From Ecdyonurus torrentis (taxonomy: Eukaryota > Arthropoda > Insecta > Ephemeroptera > Heptageniidae): a stretch of 64,000 bases of DNA. Positions 11,929-30,475 of this stretch are shown one piece after another (position 1 is the first letter of the stretch; each line of letters starts with the position of its first letter). A program made the position numbers and the translations under genes. The DNA is taken from assembly GCA_949318235.1 (NCBI GenBank), contig OX439133.1:9114922-9178921 (forward strand), given 5' to 3'. The notes below the pieces were generated by a model. The model saw only the letters and a list, made by a program, of their open reading frames with translations, was not told where the DNA came from and searched no databases.

Positions 11929-14077
11929 AATTATAAGCTTATATTTTAAGCTAAATTATTTTGGCTTATATCACATAAGGAAAAATATATTAAATTGTCT
12001 ACTTTATAGTATTTGGACCAATAAAAATTTGAGTATATTATGTAACCCTTCAATACGAAAATTATAGACTAGCGAGAAACGGTAGGGAAAACTAATTTTT
12101 CACCGAACTTTCGATTACGTTAAAAACGTTATCAATGTATAAAAAATATATCGTATACAATAATTATTTATTTATGCATCTTGGAAAACAATGATATACA
12201 AAAAAATAAATGTATGATTATAAAATAACAAGTAGAGATTTGTTTTCCTTCCAAGAAATATGATTTCAATAACTTTCCAATATTCAGAAATATGGGTATA
12301 GTTGTACAATTTATAAATAAAATACGCAATCAAAAAAAAATATATATATTCTTCATTGTATACTGTTTTTCTAAATATATTTTGCGACAGTTTCTAAATG
12401 TTTAATTAACCAAACGCTAGAAGGCATTTTTTTTTCTTTACGAAGAGTTCTTATTTTCTTTCAAAACTCCGGTCACGTAAAAAATTCTCTCTCTCGCTCT
12501 CTTTAAGATGCTACTGAAAAAATTTCCTTCATTTTCTTAGCAACCTATTATTATATTGTTTAATAATAAACAAAAAGAAATTGAGAAAAAAAAGTTAAAG
12601 CACAAAAATGATTATATAAATAAAAATAAGCGACGAAAAGGAAAGAAAAAAAAAAAAGATGAAAAGAAATATATTTTTATGCTAACCTTTAGAAAAATAA
12701 AATACAATAAAAAAAGCTCATTACAAAACAGTAATGAGAATATATTCAAAACAAAATTGTACAAAGAAAATTAAAATTCTTTATGAAATTTTATATTATA
12801 TTTTTGTCTTTTATATAACAAAATATGGTTACAAAAAATACAATATAATATGAGCTTTAATTTAAAATATTATTAAAATTAAAATATATGAAGTAATTGC
12901 TTTAAATTATATATAGAATCGTATATACATAATGCTGCAATTGCAAGTGCTTTTTTTTCTCTCTCTCTTCTTCATTTTTTTTATTAATTAATTTTATTGT
13001 TCTTTGAACTTTATTATTATTATATAATTTTTTTTTTAATGCGAGGAAAATTAGTTTCCTAGAAAATATAAAATAGATTTTACTATAAAAAACCCTCTTG
13101 TAAAACAATTACGAATATACACGTATTTACCAAGAAACTTAATAAGTAATAAAAGGGAAGACATTTTTTATTTTTGTATGCAAAAACGTCCAAAATTAAA
13201 CATATATATAAATAAAAAAATAAGAAATTGAAATTAAAGCACATAAAATTAAGATGGATCATAGTGAAATATTCTCAGTGAGGAAGGGGGGAATTTGTTT
13301 TCAAATATGACTCAATTTCAAACAATTTGTTATATTATTTCGTGACAATTTCTTAAAAAATTAAAGATGATTACAACACTGTCTTCTTTATTATTATTTT
13401 TATTTAGAAATATGTATAGCAAATTTACTATTATCACCATAAGGTTACGAATTATAACTTGTAATGATTGATGATTCTAAAACCCAAAAAAAAGAAGCAC
13501 TTCAACACTAAAATGTAAATTAAATTTATAAATAAAATAATTATTTTTCATAAATTTGTTAAAAATATATAATACACATAAAATAAAGTGTCTAATTGTC
13601 ATGTTTATACAGATGGAAAGCTGAAAATCTTATACAGAACTAAGATTTTAAATGTGCAAAGTGTACATTGCTGCTATATATAAATAATTTTAATCAAGCA
13701 TTACTAAAATTTTTAAACAGTGAAAAAAAAAAAAAATTATAAATAACAACAAACATAAATAAATAATGACTAATATAATTTAATTTAAATGAATACAAAT
13801 TTTGTAATAATTTATAAAACATGTCCCGACTTAATTATTTAAAATTATATTTACATTGTTTATACATCAACATTAATCAAAGAGCGAAACAACAATTTTA
13901 ATTATTAAATATACCTAACAAATTATTCAATTATACAAAAATATGAATATTAATAATATTTACAAATACATATAAAATACTTTTTTTTTTTTTGACATGA
14001 TATAAAATAAATAAGGGGTTTTGGTTTACAATTCACTTCATAATTTTTTAACAAACGTTATGTGTATACACTTTAAG

Positions 14078-14080
<3 letters not shown>

Positions 14081-14147
<67 letters not shown>
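14081..14147. repeat. (TC)n microsatellite, 67 bp
   Basis: Perfect CT dinucleotide array. Confidence 0.97.
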
Positions 14148-14150
<3 letters not shown>

Positions 14151-14858
14151 CTTTTTTTCATAAAAACATCAAAGTAAAAATACGTATGTTTCTTTTTATA
14201 ACATAAAATGAGCTTATATTTTTAGTTATCTGTTAGTTATCAAAGCAAATAAAAATCTGTATATTTTTTGTTTTGTTTTAAGCAGTATGTTAGGGGTTGA
14301 GAGACATAACTATACGATACATCTTTATTTAATGACATATATATATATATATGAGTAATTGCAAAAGTATGATTATACTCAACTGCCAATATATAAAACA
14401 AAATTTTATGAAAAACTCTTTGATATAGTTTATTTAGTTACAAAAATAGATTAATTTGAATGAAAAAAAAAAATCGTAAATTATATAATGTTTTTCAATT
14501 ATATATTTAAAATTACATTACAAATTTAACCTGTAAAAAAATTAATATTAAAAAAATATAATATGTAATTCAAATATTTCTATAACAATAAACTTCAAAG
14601 AAAATAAAATATTTAAAATATTTTTCCCATCGTACAAGTGTAAATTTAAAATTGAATAAAATAAATATACATATTTTCAAAAAAAAGAAAATTGAATAAT
14701 AAAATAAATCTTATCTCCAAAAATAAAATAAATAAAAAATTCAATTATATTCTTCTTTCAAATAAAATAACTATAATTTGAAAGACGTAAATTTCAATTT
14801 AATTTTTCTTTATGTATTTTTTTTTCTTTTTTTCTTGTGGTGAAAATATAAACTAATA

Positions 14859-15806
14859 TTATAGACCAGGAAACGAACTCAAATCCCTATAAAAGTGGAA
14901 AAAAATTAGGACAAGTCTGAATTTTTCAGGGTTGGTAGAGACCATTGCCCCAAGCTTTCTACCAAAAGTTACCAAAAATTGCCCTTGAGCTTTTCCGGAA
15001 AAGTGGAAAAATCTGCTAAATCGTAACTAATGAAGATACCTTAAAAATTCAAACGGATTCTTGTTCCTCGGATCAATATACATTGGAAACACATATTTTC
15101 CAAAAAATTATGTCAACAGTAATGGCGGTAGACTTTTCCAAAGTCATCATTTTACCACTTCAGCTATTTTCTCTACATTTTCACAATTTGTATAAAAACT
15201 TGAAACTATAGACCATAATGATTAACACAGTTTATTGTAAAGAATGTAACAAACAAAATGAGATATGATTTATTAAAATATCTCAATTTATAACGGAGTT
15301 ATGCCCGGAAAAGCAGAGAACCTATAGGTAAAGCATGCTGCGTAAACCATAGGCGCTTGTGCTTTTCCGGGCACAACTCCGTTATAAATTGAGATATTTT
15401 AATAAATTATATCTCATTTTGTTTGTTACACTCTTTACAATAAACTGTGTTAATTATTATGGTCTATCGTTTCAAGTTTTTATACAAAATGTGAAAATGT
15501 GGAGAAAATAGCTGAAGTGGTAAAGTGACGACTTTGGAAAATTCTACCGCCATTACTATTGACATAATTTTTTGGAAAATATGTGTTTTCAATGTATATT
15601 GATCCGAGGAACAAGAATCCGTTTGAATTTTTAAGGTATCTTCATTAGTTACGATTTAGCAGATTTTTCCGCTTTTCCGGAAAAGCTCAAGGGCAATTTT
15701 TGGTAACTTTTGGTAGAAAGCTTGGGGCAATGGTCTCTACCAACCCTGAAAAATTCAGACTTGTCCTAATTTTTTTCCACTTTTTTTTATTTTTCTTGGC
15801 CTATTA
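14859..15806. mobile_element. ~0.94-kb palindromic (foldback) DNA element with TTA duplication
   Basis: A near-perfect inverted repeat: bases 14891-15315 pair with 15360-15784 with a constant coordinate sum of 30675 at both the outer and inner edges, so the arms (about 425 bp each) have equal length. The 44-nt centre (15316-15359) is itself weakly symmetric around GCATGC. Beyond an asymmetric ~20-nt stretch, outer termini TAGACCAGGAAA (14862) and its partner TTTCTTGGCCTA (ending 15803) extend the symmetry, flanked by TTA on both sides (14859-14861, 15804-15806). A 3-bp TTA/TAA duplication is typical of PIF/Harbinger-type elements. There is no coding capacity. Transcription in either direction would give a long double-stranded hairpin. 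Confidence 0.88.
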
Positions 15807-15956
15807 TTAGTTTTGTCTTTATACACATCGACATGATTATTTTTTTCATTATTATTTTTTATACGAATTGTATGCTAATTTTTTTTTAGTCAGTTATTTT
15901 TTTATCGTTCTCTGTAAAGGGTAATAAATATTCAAAAGAAAGTTTAAAAATTCAGC

Positions 15957-16010
<54 letters not shown>

Positions 16011-16935
16011 CGAGTTAAAAATACACGAAAGGGTGTTATGTGAAAAAATAAAGTCGTATGTAATTTTTAATTTAAATATTGAAGCAGCTGATTTCCTAAA
16101 ATAGCTCTTTTAAATAATAATAAAAATTCACACAAAAACTATACACACAATGATATGCATACGTAAAAATTATAGTGACATTTTGAACTTTATTTTATTT
16201 ACCCCGTTTTCCGGAGTTAAAAATATATGCATAAATTTACCTATATATTTTTTTTTTAGTTACCAACGAAATTGATAAGAAATTTAATAAATGACACTCA
16301 ATGTTAGTAAAAGTTTGTTTTTATTTAAAAATAGAAACTAATATAAATTTTAAAATGTAACACAAAGATAAAAAGCAGAGTTATAAAAAAATGGAACAAA
16401 ACATTTATTTATTTTTTGTTATATTTAAATGAAGTTAAATTTAAATAATCAGATTTAACTTATTTTAATGATTCTTACGCGGTCATAATATTGACTTCCT
16501 TTGGCAATCCGGCTAATTATTTCTATTATTATAAATTGTATTTAAAACGTATTTCCTGAATTCAAATTATTTACTTTTTCGGTTTTCAATTGTTTTGGTG
16601 TTAATTAACTTTTTTTTTTTACTTTTATTAATCTTGTACAAAGAATCATCAGGAAATTCTTCTGTTAGTTGAATAAGTTATTAATTAATAATAAAACTAA
16701 TTTAAAAAAATAAAAAAAAAAACTTTAGTAACAGCTATGTAAACGTATTTCAGAATTGGCTCCAAAATTCTGATCTCCATTTTTCATATTTTTTTTTGTC
16801 GGATCTCTTCTAGTTCTGAGCTGACTTAAAATTGCATTATACAGAAAAAAAAAAAAAGACCCCTATATAAATTCGATAATTGTTAATTTAGTCTCAATGT
16901 ATTTAGTGGCAGGACTCAATCACACAAAGAAATGA

Positions 16936-16966
<31 letters not shown>

Positions 16967-17876
16967 TAAACTAAAGGGATGGAACTTTTGAATATTTGGA
17001 TACCAAGAATACAGGATGCAACTTAAATCGTGATATAGACATTGCCCTTACGTTACTATTTCTCTGTGTATATTATTATTTGAGTTTTGACTTCCTTCTA
17101 TTTAAATAACCCAATTAAAGGCAGTGTATGTATAGTGCATGTATGATGCATGTAATTGCATCAAGACCATACTAATCTCCTAGTAACAAAATAAAAACAC
17201 GAACAAAAAAAAAAATCCATATACACAAGATTAAACATAAATTTAAATATGATACAGCATTTTTTTTGTAGCAATATCTCCTTTAAATTTTCATATATTA
17301 AGATCCATTTTTTTTTTTCTTTCCCTTTCTCTTCTCTTGATGCTGTCTCACTATTACAATTTTTTATTGTTAACGATGTAAACTATAGATAAGAAAAACT
17401 CTATACCCCCAGAAAAAAAAAAGTTGCTATATAATATACAATGTATATTATAACTTATAAGGATATAATATAAATGTATTGGAGGGTACTATAGGTTTGT
17501 GTGTGCTGTGCTGAAGGTTGAAAAAACAATGGTTAGGAAACACGCAAACATTATATATTATACCCACGCAATCTAAAAATACAAAGTATTAGAGTACACT
17601 GACATTTTTTTTTGGTTTCTCATTTAAGAATGTATAATGAGGGTTCATATGTACAATTTTTATGTATGGTCAAAATTTATAGTTAATTATTTTCCTCGTT
17701 ATTTTGACACTTTTATTCATTTCTTTTTTTTAATTAAAAAACTGCACGACATTAACATTATTATATGATATAACTATAGCTGTCATCCATTATAGATGCA
17801 CACTCGTATCAAATTGGAGAAGGAAGATCTTTACCTGAGTTTAAGAGGCAACCGGAAGTTCAGTTCAGCAGCGAAC
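15807..17876. other. Gene-free AT-rich stretch
   Basis: It holds a 50-bp (GA)n array at 15959-16008 and a poly(A) run near 16935-16960. At 17838 the minus strand reads CTCAG|GTAAAG, a possible splice donor next to a less AT-rich 45-bp patch, which is noted in the findings. Confidence 0.6.
15959..16008. repeat. (GA)n microsatellite, 50 bp
   Basis: Perfect GA array about 150 bp beyond the large palindrome. Confidence 0.96.
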
Positions 17877-18063
17877 CAATGACCGCGTATGTTTACTCAA
17901 AATACGGAAAAGGAAGTGCAAGAAGAGGAAACCACGTGACGATTATAGTGGGAGAAAACTTGGTGCCAGCAGCAAGCTAGGCTTGAGCTATCTCCCACTT
18001 TTACCGTCAATGGTCTTCCGGCACTTCCTTTTCCGCATTTTGAGTAAACATAAGCGGTCAATG
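17877..18063. mobile_element. Palindromic MITE family B, copy A, with CAATG duplication
   Basis: The element (17882-18058, 177 bp) starts ACCGCGTATGTTTACTCAAA and ends with the near-exact inverse (TTTGAGTAAACATAAGCGGT). CAATG flanks both sides (17877-17881 and 18059-18063), giving a 5-bp target duplication. The symmetry runs through most of the element (GGAAAAGGAAGTG and AGTGGGAGA on one arm, inverses on the other). Each terminus contains TGTTTAC, a forkhead-type motif, and the left arm contains the E-box CACGTG at 17933-17938. It has no coding capacity. The second copy lies at 55394-55562. Confidence 0.85.
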
Positions 18064-24424
<6,361 letters not shown>

Positions 24425-24425
24425 C

Positions 24426-24632
24426 CTTATTATTAGTAATTTGAGGTAAGTTATTAGGTGTTATAACTGCAGTATTATTAATTGCAGCAGCGGCGGCTTG
24501 TTGTACAGCAGTAACAGCAGTTGTATTTGAATTTGTTGAATTAGAATTTGTATTAGTATTAGCTCCAACACCTCCTCCAGTAGCTAAATTATTTAAAGTA
24601 GGTACGTATGTACTAAAAGGTACAAATAACAT
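24426..24632 (-). CDS. First coding exon of an unidentified minus-strand gene (69 codons)
   Basis: I do not recognise the gene. The minus-strand ATG at 24632 is the first Met after an in-frame stop further upstream, and translation runs 69 codons to AAG|GTAAGATT, a consensus splice donor (intron starts at 24425) in phase 0. The peptide starts MLFVPFSTYVPTLNNLATGG, then has a Gly/Asn/Thr/Ser-rich stretch (about residues 19-38), VQQ followed by AAAAA (46-50), and ends PQITNNK. Low-complexity Asn/Thr/Ser/Ala runs of this kind are common in N-terminal regions of insect transcription factors and RNA-binding proteins, but this is not a family assignment. The codons use G and C (GCAGCAGCGGCGGC on one strand) more than the surrounding DNA. 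Later exons would lie at lower coordinates and were not found. Confidence reflects start, frame and donor agreeing. Confidence 0.6.
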
Positions 24633-25200
24633 TGTATTATTTGTATACCTTATATTAGATGGAATAATAATATTATTAATATTATTTACACTAGGACAAA
24701 CACTTAATAATATTATAGGCTGAATTGTGAATTAACTTATTTTGGCCACAATCACTTTATTATTATTATTATTCACCAAAAAAATATAATCACACACTTT
24801 TGTTGTTGTTGTTGTTGTTGGTATAAAAATATAGGCACTATCACTTTTATTATTTTTTTTTTTTTTTTATTTTTCCGTAAAAATTTTTGGGGGGTATATA
24901 TATATAATTTTTTTTTTCACTATTTTTTTCTTGTGTATATATTTTTGTATAAGAAAAAAATATACAACACTATACCACGAGGGTTAGTAGAGTAATGCCG
25001 ATCTTGTGCACTGAAACGCTGTTGTGTAGTGTTATAGTAGAACGAAAGGGGAGAGCGGGGGTGCGCTGTGCTATAAGCGACATGGAGTAAGAGAGAGAGA
25101 GAGAGAGAGAACGAAACAGAAAAGAGAGTGAGAGAGAGAGAGAGAATATAAGAGCGCGCGCGCATACGATATATTTATAATATACACACAATATATTACT
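24633..25200 (-). promoter_or_regulatory. Putative 5'UTR and promoter region of the 24.6-kb exon
   Basis: This block is distinctly less AT-rich than its surroundings between about 24970 and 25165. It contains CpG-bearing sequence (GAGCGCGCGCGCATACG at about 25153) and GA/TC runs. On the minus strand a TCAGT initiator-like motif (25014-25010) lies 24 bp downstream of TATAAC (25036-25031), a tighter spacing than the usual ~30 bp. From that point an unspliced leader of about 380 nt, with (CAA)n-type repeats near 24800, would reach the ATG. The promoter assignment is inferred from position and composition. Confidence 0.35.
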
Positions 25201-25576
25201 TCGTTATATTTTTTTCTTCCTATAAAATTATGCAAGTATATTAAAAAAATTAAAATACTTTTAGTTCATTTAGCTAACTTTTAGGACAGAAAAAAAGACG
25301 TCAATGTGATTCATTTAAACGTGTTTGGATTTGATAAACGTTTCATAGAGAGACAATTTCAATTTGTATGCATTCATATAAAAGTCGATGCCATTTTGGA
25401 TCACTTAATAACATGGGACGGTATAGGAAAATAACACACTTTGCTAGTTTAAAAATACTTAGCAATATTTTTGAGAGCATTTATGCTGTTGAATTAGGGT
25501 TTCAAGTGTGCGAGAAAACTAATAATACTCACCAGAAAATTAACTAATTCTCCAATAAAAATAGCCAACAACCACC

Positions 25577-25675
25577 TTTGTCCTATGCTGAGCAATGTTA
25601 TTCATCGCTCCATTCAATATGGAGTACTTTGTTATGCGTACACACCCTATATTGTACTTAAACGAGAGTTATATC
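25577..25675 (+). repeat. Dispersed repeat F, copy A
   Basis: It shares TTTGTCCTATGCTGAG, AATGTTATTCAT, ATGCG and ACACCCTATA, in the same order and spacing, with 58318-58430. Two copies 33 kb apart in this window imply an abundant interspersed family. Termini and class were not determined. Confidence 0.7.
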
Positions 25676-26841
25676 AATATAATACTAAACAAATCCATTA
25701 TTAAAAAATAATAATAATAAAGTGCTGGATTTTAAAATCAATATAAAATTATACTTCAATTATTAATGGAAAAGAAATCAACTTCTCTAAACTATTTAAT
25801 TACAATGCGTATGAATATATAATTATGTAGAAGGAAGTATGCGGGTAAGTAAATCTATTGTGTTTTGCTCACAGGGCGGTCGTTGATACTCCATAGTTCA
25901 AACTATATATTTTGAAGTCTCTTTGGTCACTAAAATTATACATTTTAATTTGTATATAGCTCTTATATAACCCCTAACTGCTTTATTTACTTCTTTTACT
26001 TGCATACAATTTTTTTACAGTTTAGACAAGAACAGTCTTTGAAAATCGTTTCCAAGAAGAAAAAACATATAATACAAAATTTAAATATAACTTTTATCAA
26101 AATAAATATTATAAAATTTAATAAATTTAAAAACAAATAATAATAATAAATGCTAAAATTATATTAAAACTAAAATAAGTTATGAAATAAAGATAAAATT
26201 TATATTATTAATTATATTTTTAAAATATTTGTAATTAAATAAACTGTTTATTTAATAAAATAAAAGATCATAAGAAAATTTCCTTTTGTTTTCATTTAAG
26301 TTATTAAACAAAAAAAATTTAAGAATAAGAATAAGAATAAGAATAGTTATAAATATATAAAATATTAATGAAAATAATATACACAAAACCTTGACTTGTT
26401 TACTTAATTATAATGTATTAATTATGCATTTTATTAGTTTAGAGTTTGAAAATTGAAGTAAAATGTTAAGATAGGGGATGATTTACTTATGATGAAGAAT
26501 ATATAACATGAATAATAATATTAACATAATGTACAAACATAATTTATTAAATAAATAAGTATTACTAAAGAAAAAAAAAATCAATACACATCAAGGAAAA
26601 TTGTGAATTAAAGTCAAAAAAACATATTTTAATAAGCAATTTTCTCCCTTTGTTTTTCCCCGCACTAAAAATAACTTATAATTAGATTAAAAATACAATT
26701 GGGGAAAGGGGATGTATAATATTATTGGGAAGAAACATAAATGTGACATCATTTTCAAAACTTTCAAAAATGTTAATTAAGAGAGAGAGAGACTAACAAC
26801 CACTGTAAATTAAATTATTCTTACATAACAATAAGGAAACA

Positions 26842-26874
26842 CCCCCCCCCCCCAAATTGGAAAGGGGGGGGGGG
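26842..26874. repeat. C12 / G11 inverted homopolymer pair
   Basis: Twelve Cs, a 10-nt AAATTGGAAA spacer, then eleven Gs. The two runs are complementary and could form a GC-only hairpin stem or compete as i-motif/G-quadruplex structures, in an otherwise AT-rich setting. Confidence 0.9.
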
Positions 26875-28498
26875 AGGTAATTTAATTTTATATTTTAAAA
26901 GAGGAAATCGTCTGATACACGAATTTCTAATGTTTTAGTTCCTTTCGAATTTCTAATTAATTTTTGAAATTTGAAAAATGACGTCACAGTCGGTAAATCA
27001 TACATATGGTCATGGGAAAAAGGTACCACCCATGACGTCATTTTGCATCTTTAAAAAAATAATTAACAAATACTTAATGAACTCAAAAATTATAAATTCG
27101 CCTATATATAGAATCAGGACAATGTCCTTTTTTAGAATATGCAATAAAATCACCCTTTAATTTTTTTAGTCTTCCTCATTGAAGTTCTTAGAAATTAAAC
27201 TCTGAAATTTGTTTATGTAAGCACTTCATAATAATAAAGCATTTAATGGTTTCTTATATAAATAAAATACTCAATCAAGCACTTTGTGTTTGAAATATAC
27301 GTATATTTACTAGGTCATGGTCCAGATTATAGAAGTGTTGTAAATAGGTCTATATTATATGATATATATAAAAGATAAAACAGTAGTAAAAGGCTTGTTG
27401 CTTTCTTGTTACACAAGCAAGAAGGACTATATAACCTGTACTTATCTTCTCTATACTAATTACAGCTATACATCTTGTATATAAGACTATATCGTTCCTT
27501 TTATACGTTTACTATATATATTATATGTATATACAGACAAGGGTTACGAAAGGTCAAATAAAATGGGGTAAAGTTACTTCATATCATCTCGTTTGCAGTT
27601 TAATTTTATGTATCAGCGCAGAGATTATATTGTATTTCAAAATGAGGTCCCAAGTTGACTTAAAAAAATTTTTAATGTACATTCTGATAAATATATAAAT
27701 ATAGATAAATATATAATTTTTTATTATTTAAAAAATATACATATTATAAAAAAATTGGATAACTTCTGCAACCTATTGACATATTATGACAGACACATTA
27801 TGATAGAATCATATAACAGCAATTTTTATCACTTCTTGTCTGCAGTAACTTAAATTACATTTAATTGTAAATACTTTGTTTTGTTAAAATTAACATCTTA
27901 AGTTAAAAAAAGAAAAACAAAATAGAAAGAAAAAATATTTTAAAACTTTATTTTTCATTTTTTATCTTCAATTTTAGGCAATAACTATAGATTTAAAATC
28001 AAAGTTTAAAAAAAAACCTATTAATTTATATTTAAAAAATAATTTTCGATCAACGTCAATACTATTTTCGCACAATAACATAATATTATTCAAAAATTGA
28101 ACATTTCTTTTCAAATGAGTAAGTTTGATTTCTTGTAAATATTTTATGTTATTTATACATTAAAAATTCTCAAAAAAACAAAAAAACAATATTTTTGTCA
28201 AATTCAATTTAAAAACTAAAATTTTATGAAAAATAAAAAATATATAACATTTATATGAAAAAATGTAATTTTAAACAAAACCTATTCAAAAATTTCATCA
28301 TTTTATTGATTTATTTTTTTAATGCACGTACCAATATAATTTTTTTCTGTACAGAGCAATCTAATAAATATTTTAATATGACAGTATGTATGAAAAAGTG
28401 ACTTATTATTCAGTGTTGAATAAAAAAAAATGTTAGTAAAAAAACAAACATTATTTGATGATTCTTTGTGACGTTTATATACAAAGCACAGAGAGTAT

Positions 28499-28503
<5 letters not shown>

Positions 28504-28586
<83 letters not shown>
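28504..28586. repeat. (GA)n microsatellite, 83 bp
   Basis: Perfect GA array; 424 bp before the next one. Confidence 0.97.
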
Positions 28587-28589
<3 letters not shown>

Positions 28590-29006
28590 GCCCTTGAATA
28601 ATTTAGTCATTTAGAATATGCAAAGAGAGTATAAGGGTAGACCTAGTCATGAAGCATTCATATCACTTTAAACATGAGATAGTCTATAACATTTTTTTTT
28701 ATAATAATATATTTCTTTATATTTTGGAAAATTATGAAAATGATCTTGATGCAATGATAATGTTGACTAAAATGGAATATACAATTGCGCCATAACATTG
28801 AAATTATATACCAATTGGGATCAAAATTGGATCTACTTATTAATATGATTATGAAATTGTCTGCTTCTGTACCATGATAAAGTTTGTATTCTTTTCTTTT
28901 GTCACATGCTAAAAAATATATAGAGCGTCCTAATATTCAGTTTCTTTTTTCTCTCTTATTTAATGCTTCACTAACGAGTCATGTGGAGTTGTCAAAATTA
29001 ATTGAT

Positions 29007-29009
<3 letters not shown>

Positions 29010-29059
<50 letters not shown>
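29010..29059. repeat. (GA)n microsatellite, 50 bp
   Basis: Perfect GA array. Confidence 0.97.
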
Positions 29060-29062
<3 letters not shown>

Positions 29063-29798
29063 AGATCCACAATAATTTTGTTAAAAAGTCTGTCCTTTAT
29101 ATTTTCTGTAAACTGCAACGACAAAATATTTTAAATGTAGAGTGACTCAAATTGACATCCTTTAATTAAAATTTTTATCATAAATAAAAGAAAATAATCA
29201 GCTTAGATTTTGAACTAAAATTACCTCCTTAAGTACAAATTTATCAAGTACAGTGATATCAAATATTAAATAGGTCTAAAAATAAAATAAGAAAAGTAAG
29301 AAAAACATTATTATAAAAAAAATAGATTACATTTTTTTTTCTTTAAAACAGCAACAAAACACACAAAGAATTAAAGCAATATTTTACCTACTTTAGTAAA
29401 TAAAAATAAATCATAAAAATACCTCGTATACAATAAAAAAAAAAGAGAAAAAGAGTGTGAGAGAGACAGAAAAAAAAAACGAAACAAAAAAATAATGATC
29501 ATAATGAAAATAAATTGAGCATTTTAGCAAGGTATAAAAATTGTTATCATACCCTTAAAGTAATAAATATCTTACTTAATGTGTTTTTGTATTGTTAGTT
29601 ACTATTGTGAACTAAAGGGGGCAAAAGGATTAAAAATATGTATTAAATATTTTTTTTTTCCGCCAATATATTAATAAATAGCCAAGTAGTTACAAAAATA
29701 AATTCTGTCATAATATTTTAAAGTAAAAAAAAAAAATATAATAATAATAATTGACTTTCAAATGTACAATGCATCAGTTTCTTCAAGAAACAAAGTTT

Positions 29799-29804
<6 letters not shown>

Positions 29805-29871
<67 letters not shown>
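29805..29871. repeat. poly(A) tract, 67 nt
   Basis: Uninterrupted A homopolymer. I found no adjacent element body or target duplication. Confidence 0.95.
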
Positions 29872-29873
<2 letters not shown>

Positions 29874-30136
29874 ATTGAATGTGTGTAGATACTATTTGTA
29901 ATAATAACTCAATATTATTTGGCAGCGGTTTGCATTAAATTTTAGAAAAAAAAAATTATAACAAAAATTTGGAATTGAGAAATATGAAACTCTTGTAATA
30001 AATAAATACATAAAAATCTGCATCATTAATTATTAATTGCAAGTCTATTGAAAAATAAAAAAATAGCTATAGAAATTAACTTTCAATGCAGCTTTGCATC
30101 TATTAACATTATTCAAAGAATTGAGTTACTTAACTA

Positions 30137-30475
30137 TTAAGGCGCTAAATCAGCTACTATATGGGATTTGACTAAAAAATTGTAAAGAAAGAAAAATCTG
30201 AAATTTTGCACAGTGATACCTAAGGTATCTTCAAAAATGGGAAATTTTTGGGGGATCACCATGCTAGATTTTAAATTATAAATGATTTTTTGACATTTTA
30301 GTCCCATAAGAGCCCATGTTAATTTCATTAATTATTTGCTCTCTTATCTGATGGTCATGAGTTCTAAAAAATTTATCATAGGTAGTTGTTATTATCAACT
30401 TTCAAATGGCATCATAAAGTTTAAAGTTTTCTTTTTTTGATTTTGAGATGCAAGCTATGTAAATACAACCCTTAA
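30137..30475 (+). mobile_element. Repeat E, copy 1 (TTAAGG...CCTTAA)
   Basis: It begins TTAAGGCG and ends ACCCTTAA, so six terminal bases are inverted and each end is TTAA. The interior matches 30906-31317 in direct orientation: CTGAAATTTTGCACAGTG, TAGATTTTAAATT, TTTTAGTCCCATAAGA, TTTCAAATGGCATCATAAAG and a final GAGAT(G/A)CAAGC. It is probably a MITE-like non-autonomous element; there is no coding capacity. Confidence 0.75.

Larger units (their letters stand above)
11710..14858. other. Gene-free AT-rich stretch
   Basis: It contains a 48-nt poly(A) run at 11877-11924 and a 67-bp (TC)n array at 14081-14147, otherwise anonymous A/T-rich DNA. Lys/Asn-rich open frames around 12556-12774 are compositional and not supported as genes. 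Confidence 0.65.
25201..28503. other. Gene-free AT-rich stretch upstream of the 24.6-kb gene
   Basis: It holds dispersed repeat F copy A (25577-25675), an (AATAAG)n run near 26320-26345, a short GA run near 26781-26791, the C12/G11 pair at 26842-26874, and two TGACGTCA sites at 26979 and 27033. No gene is supportable. Confidence 0.6.

Noticed and set aside
12556..12774. 72-codon Lys/Asn-rich frame
   Set aside because: Composition is that of random A-rich DNA; no start context, motif or splice signal supports it.
24920..25191. Minus-strand frames with Ser-Leu runs upstream of the 24.6-kb exon
   Set aside because: Produced by TC/GA runs in the presumed promoter and leader; the supported frame is the one ending at the splice donor.
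26320..26345. Telomere-like hexamer array (AATAAG)n
   Set aside because: Only about four short units, not a known telomere repeat and not at a sequence end.
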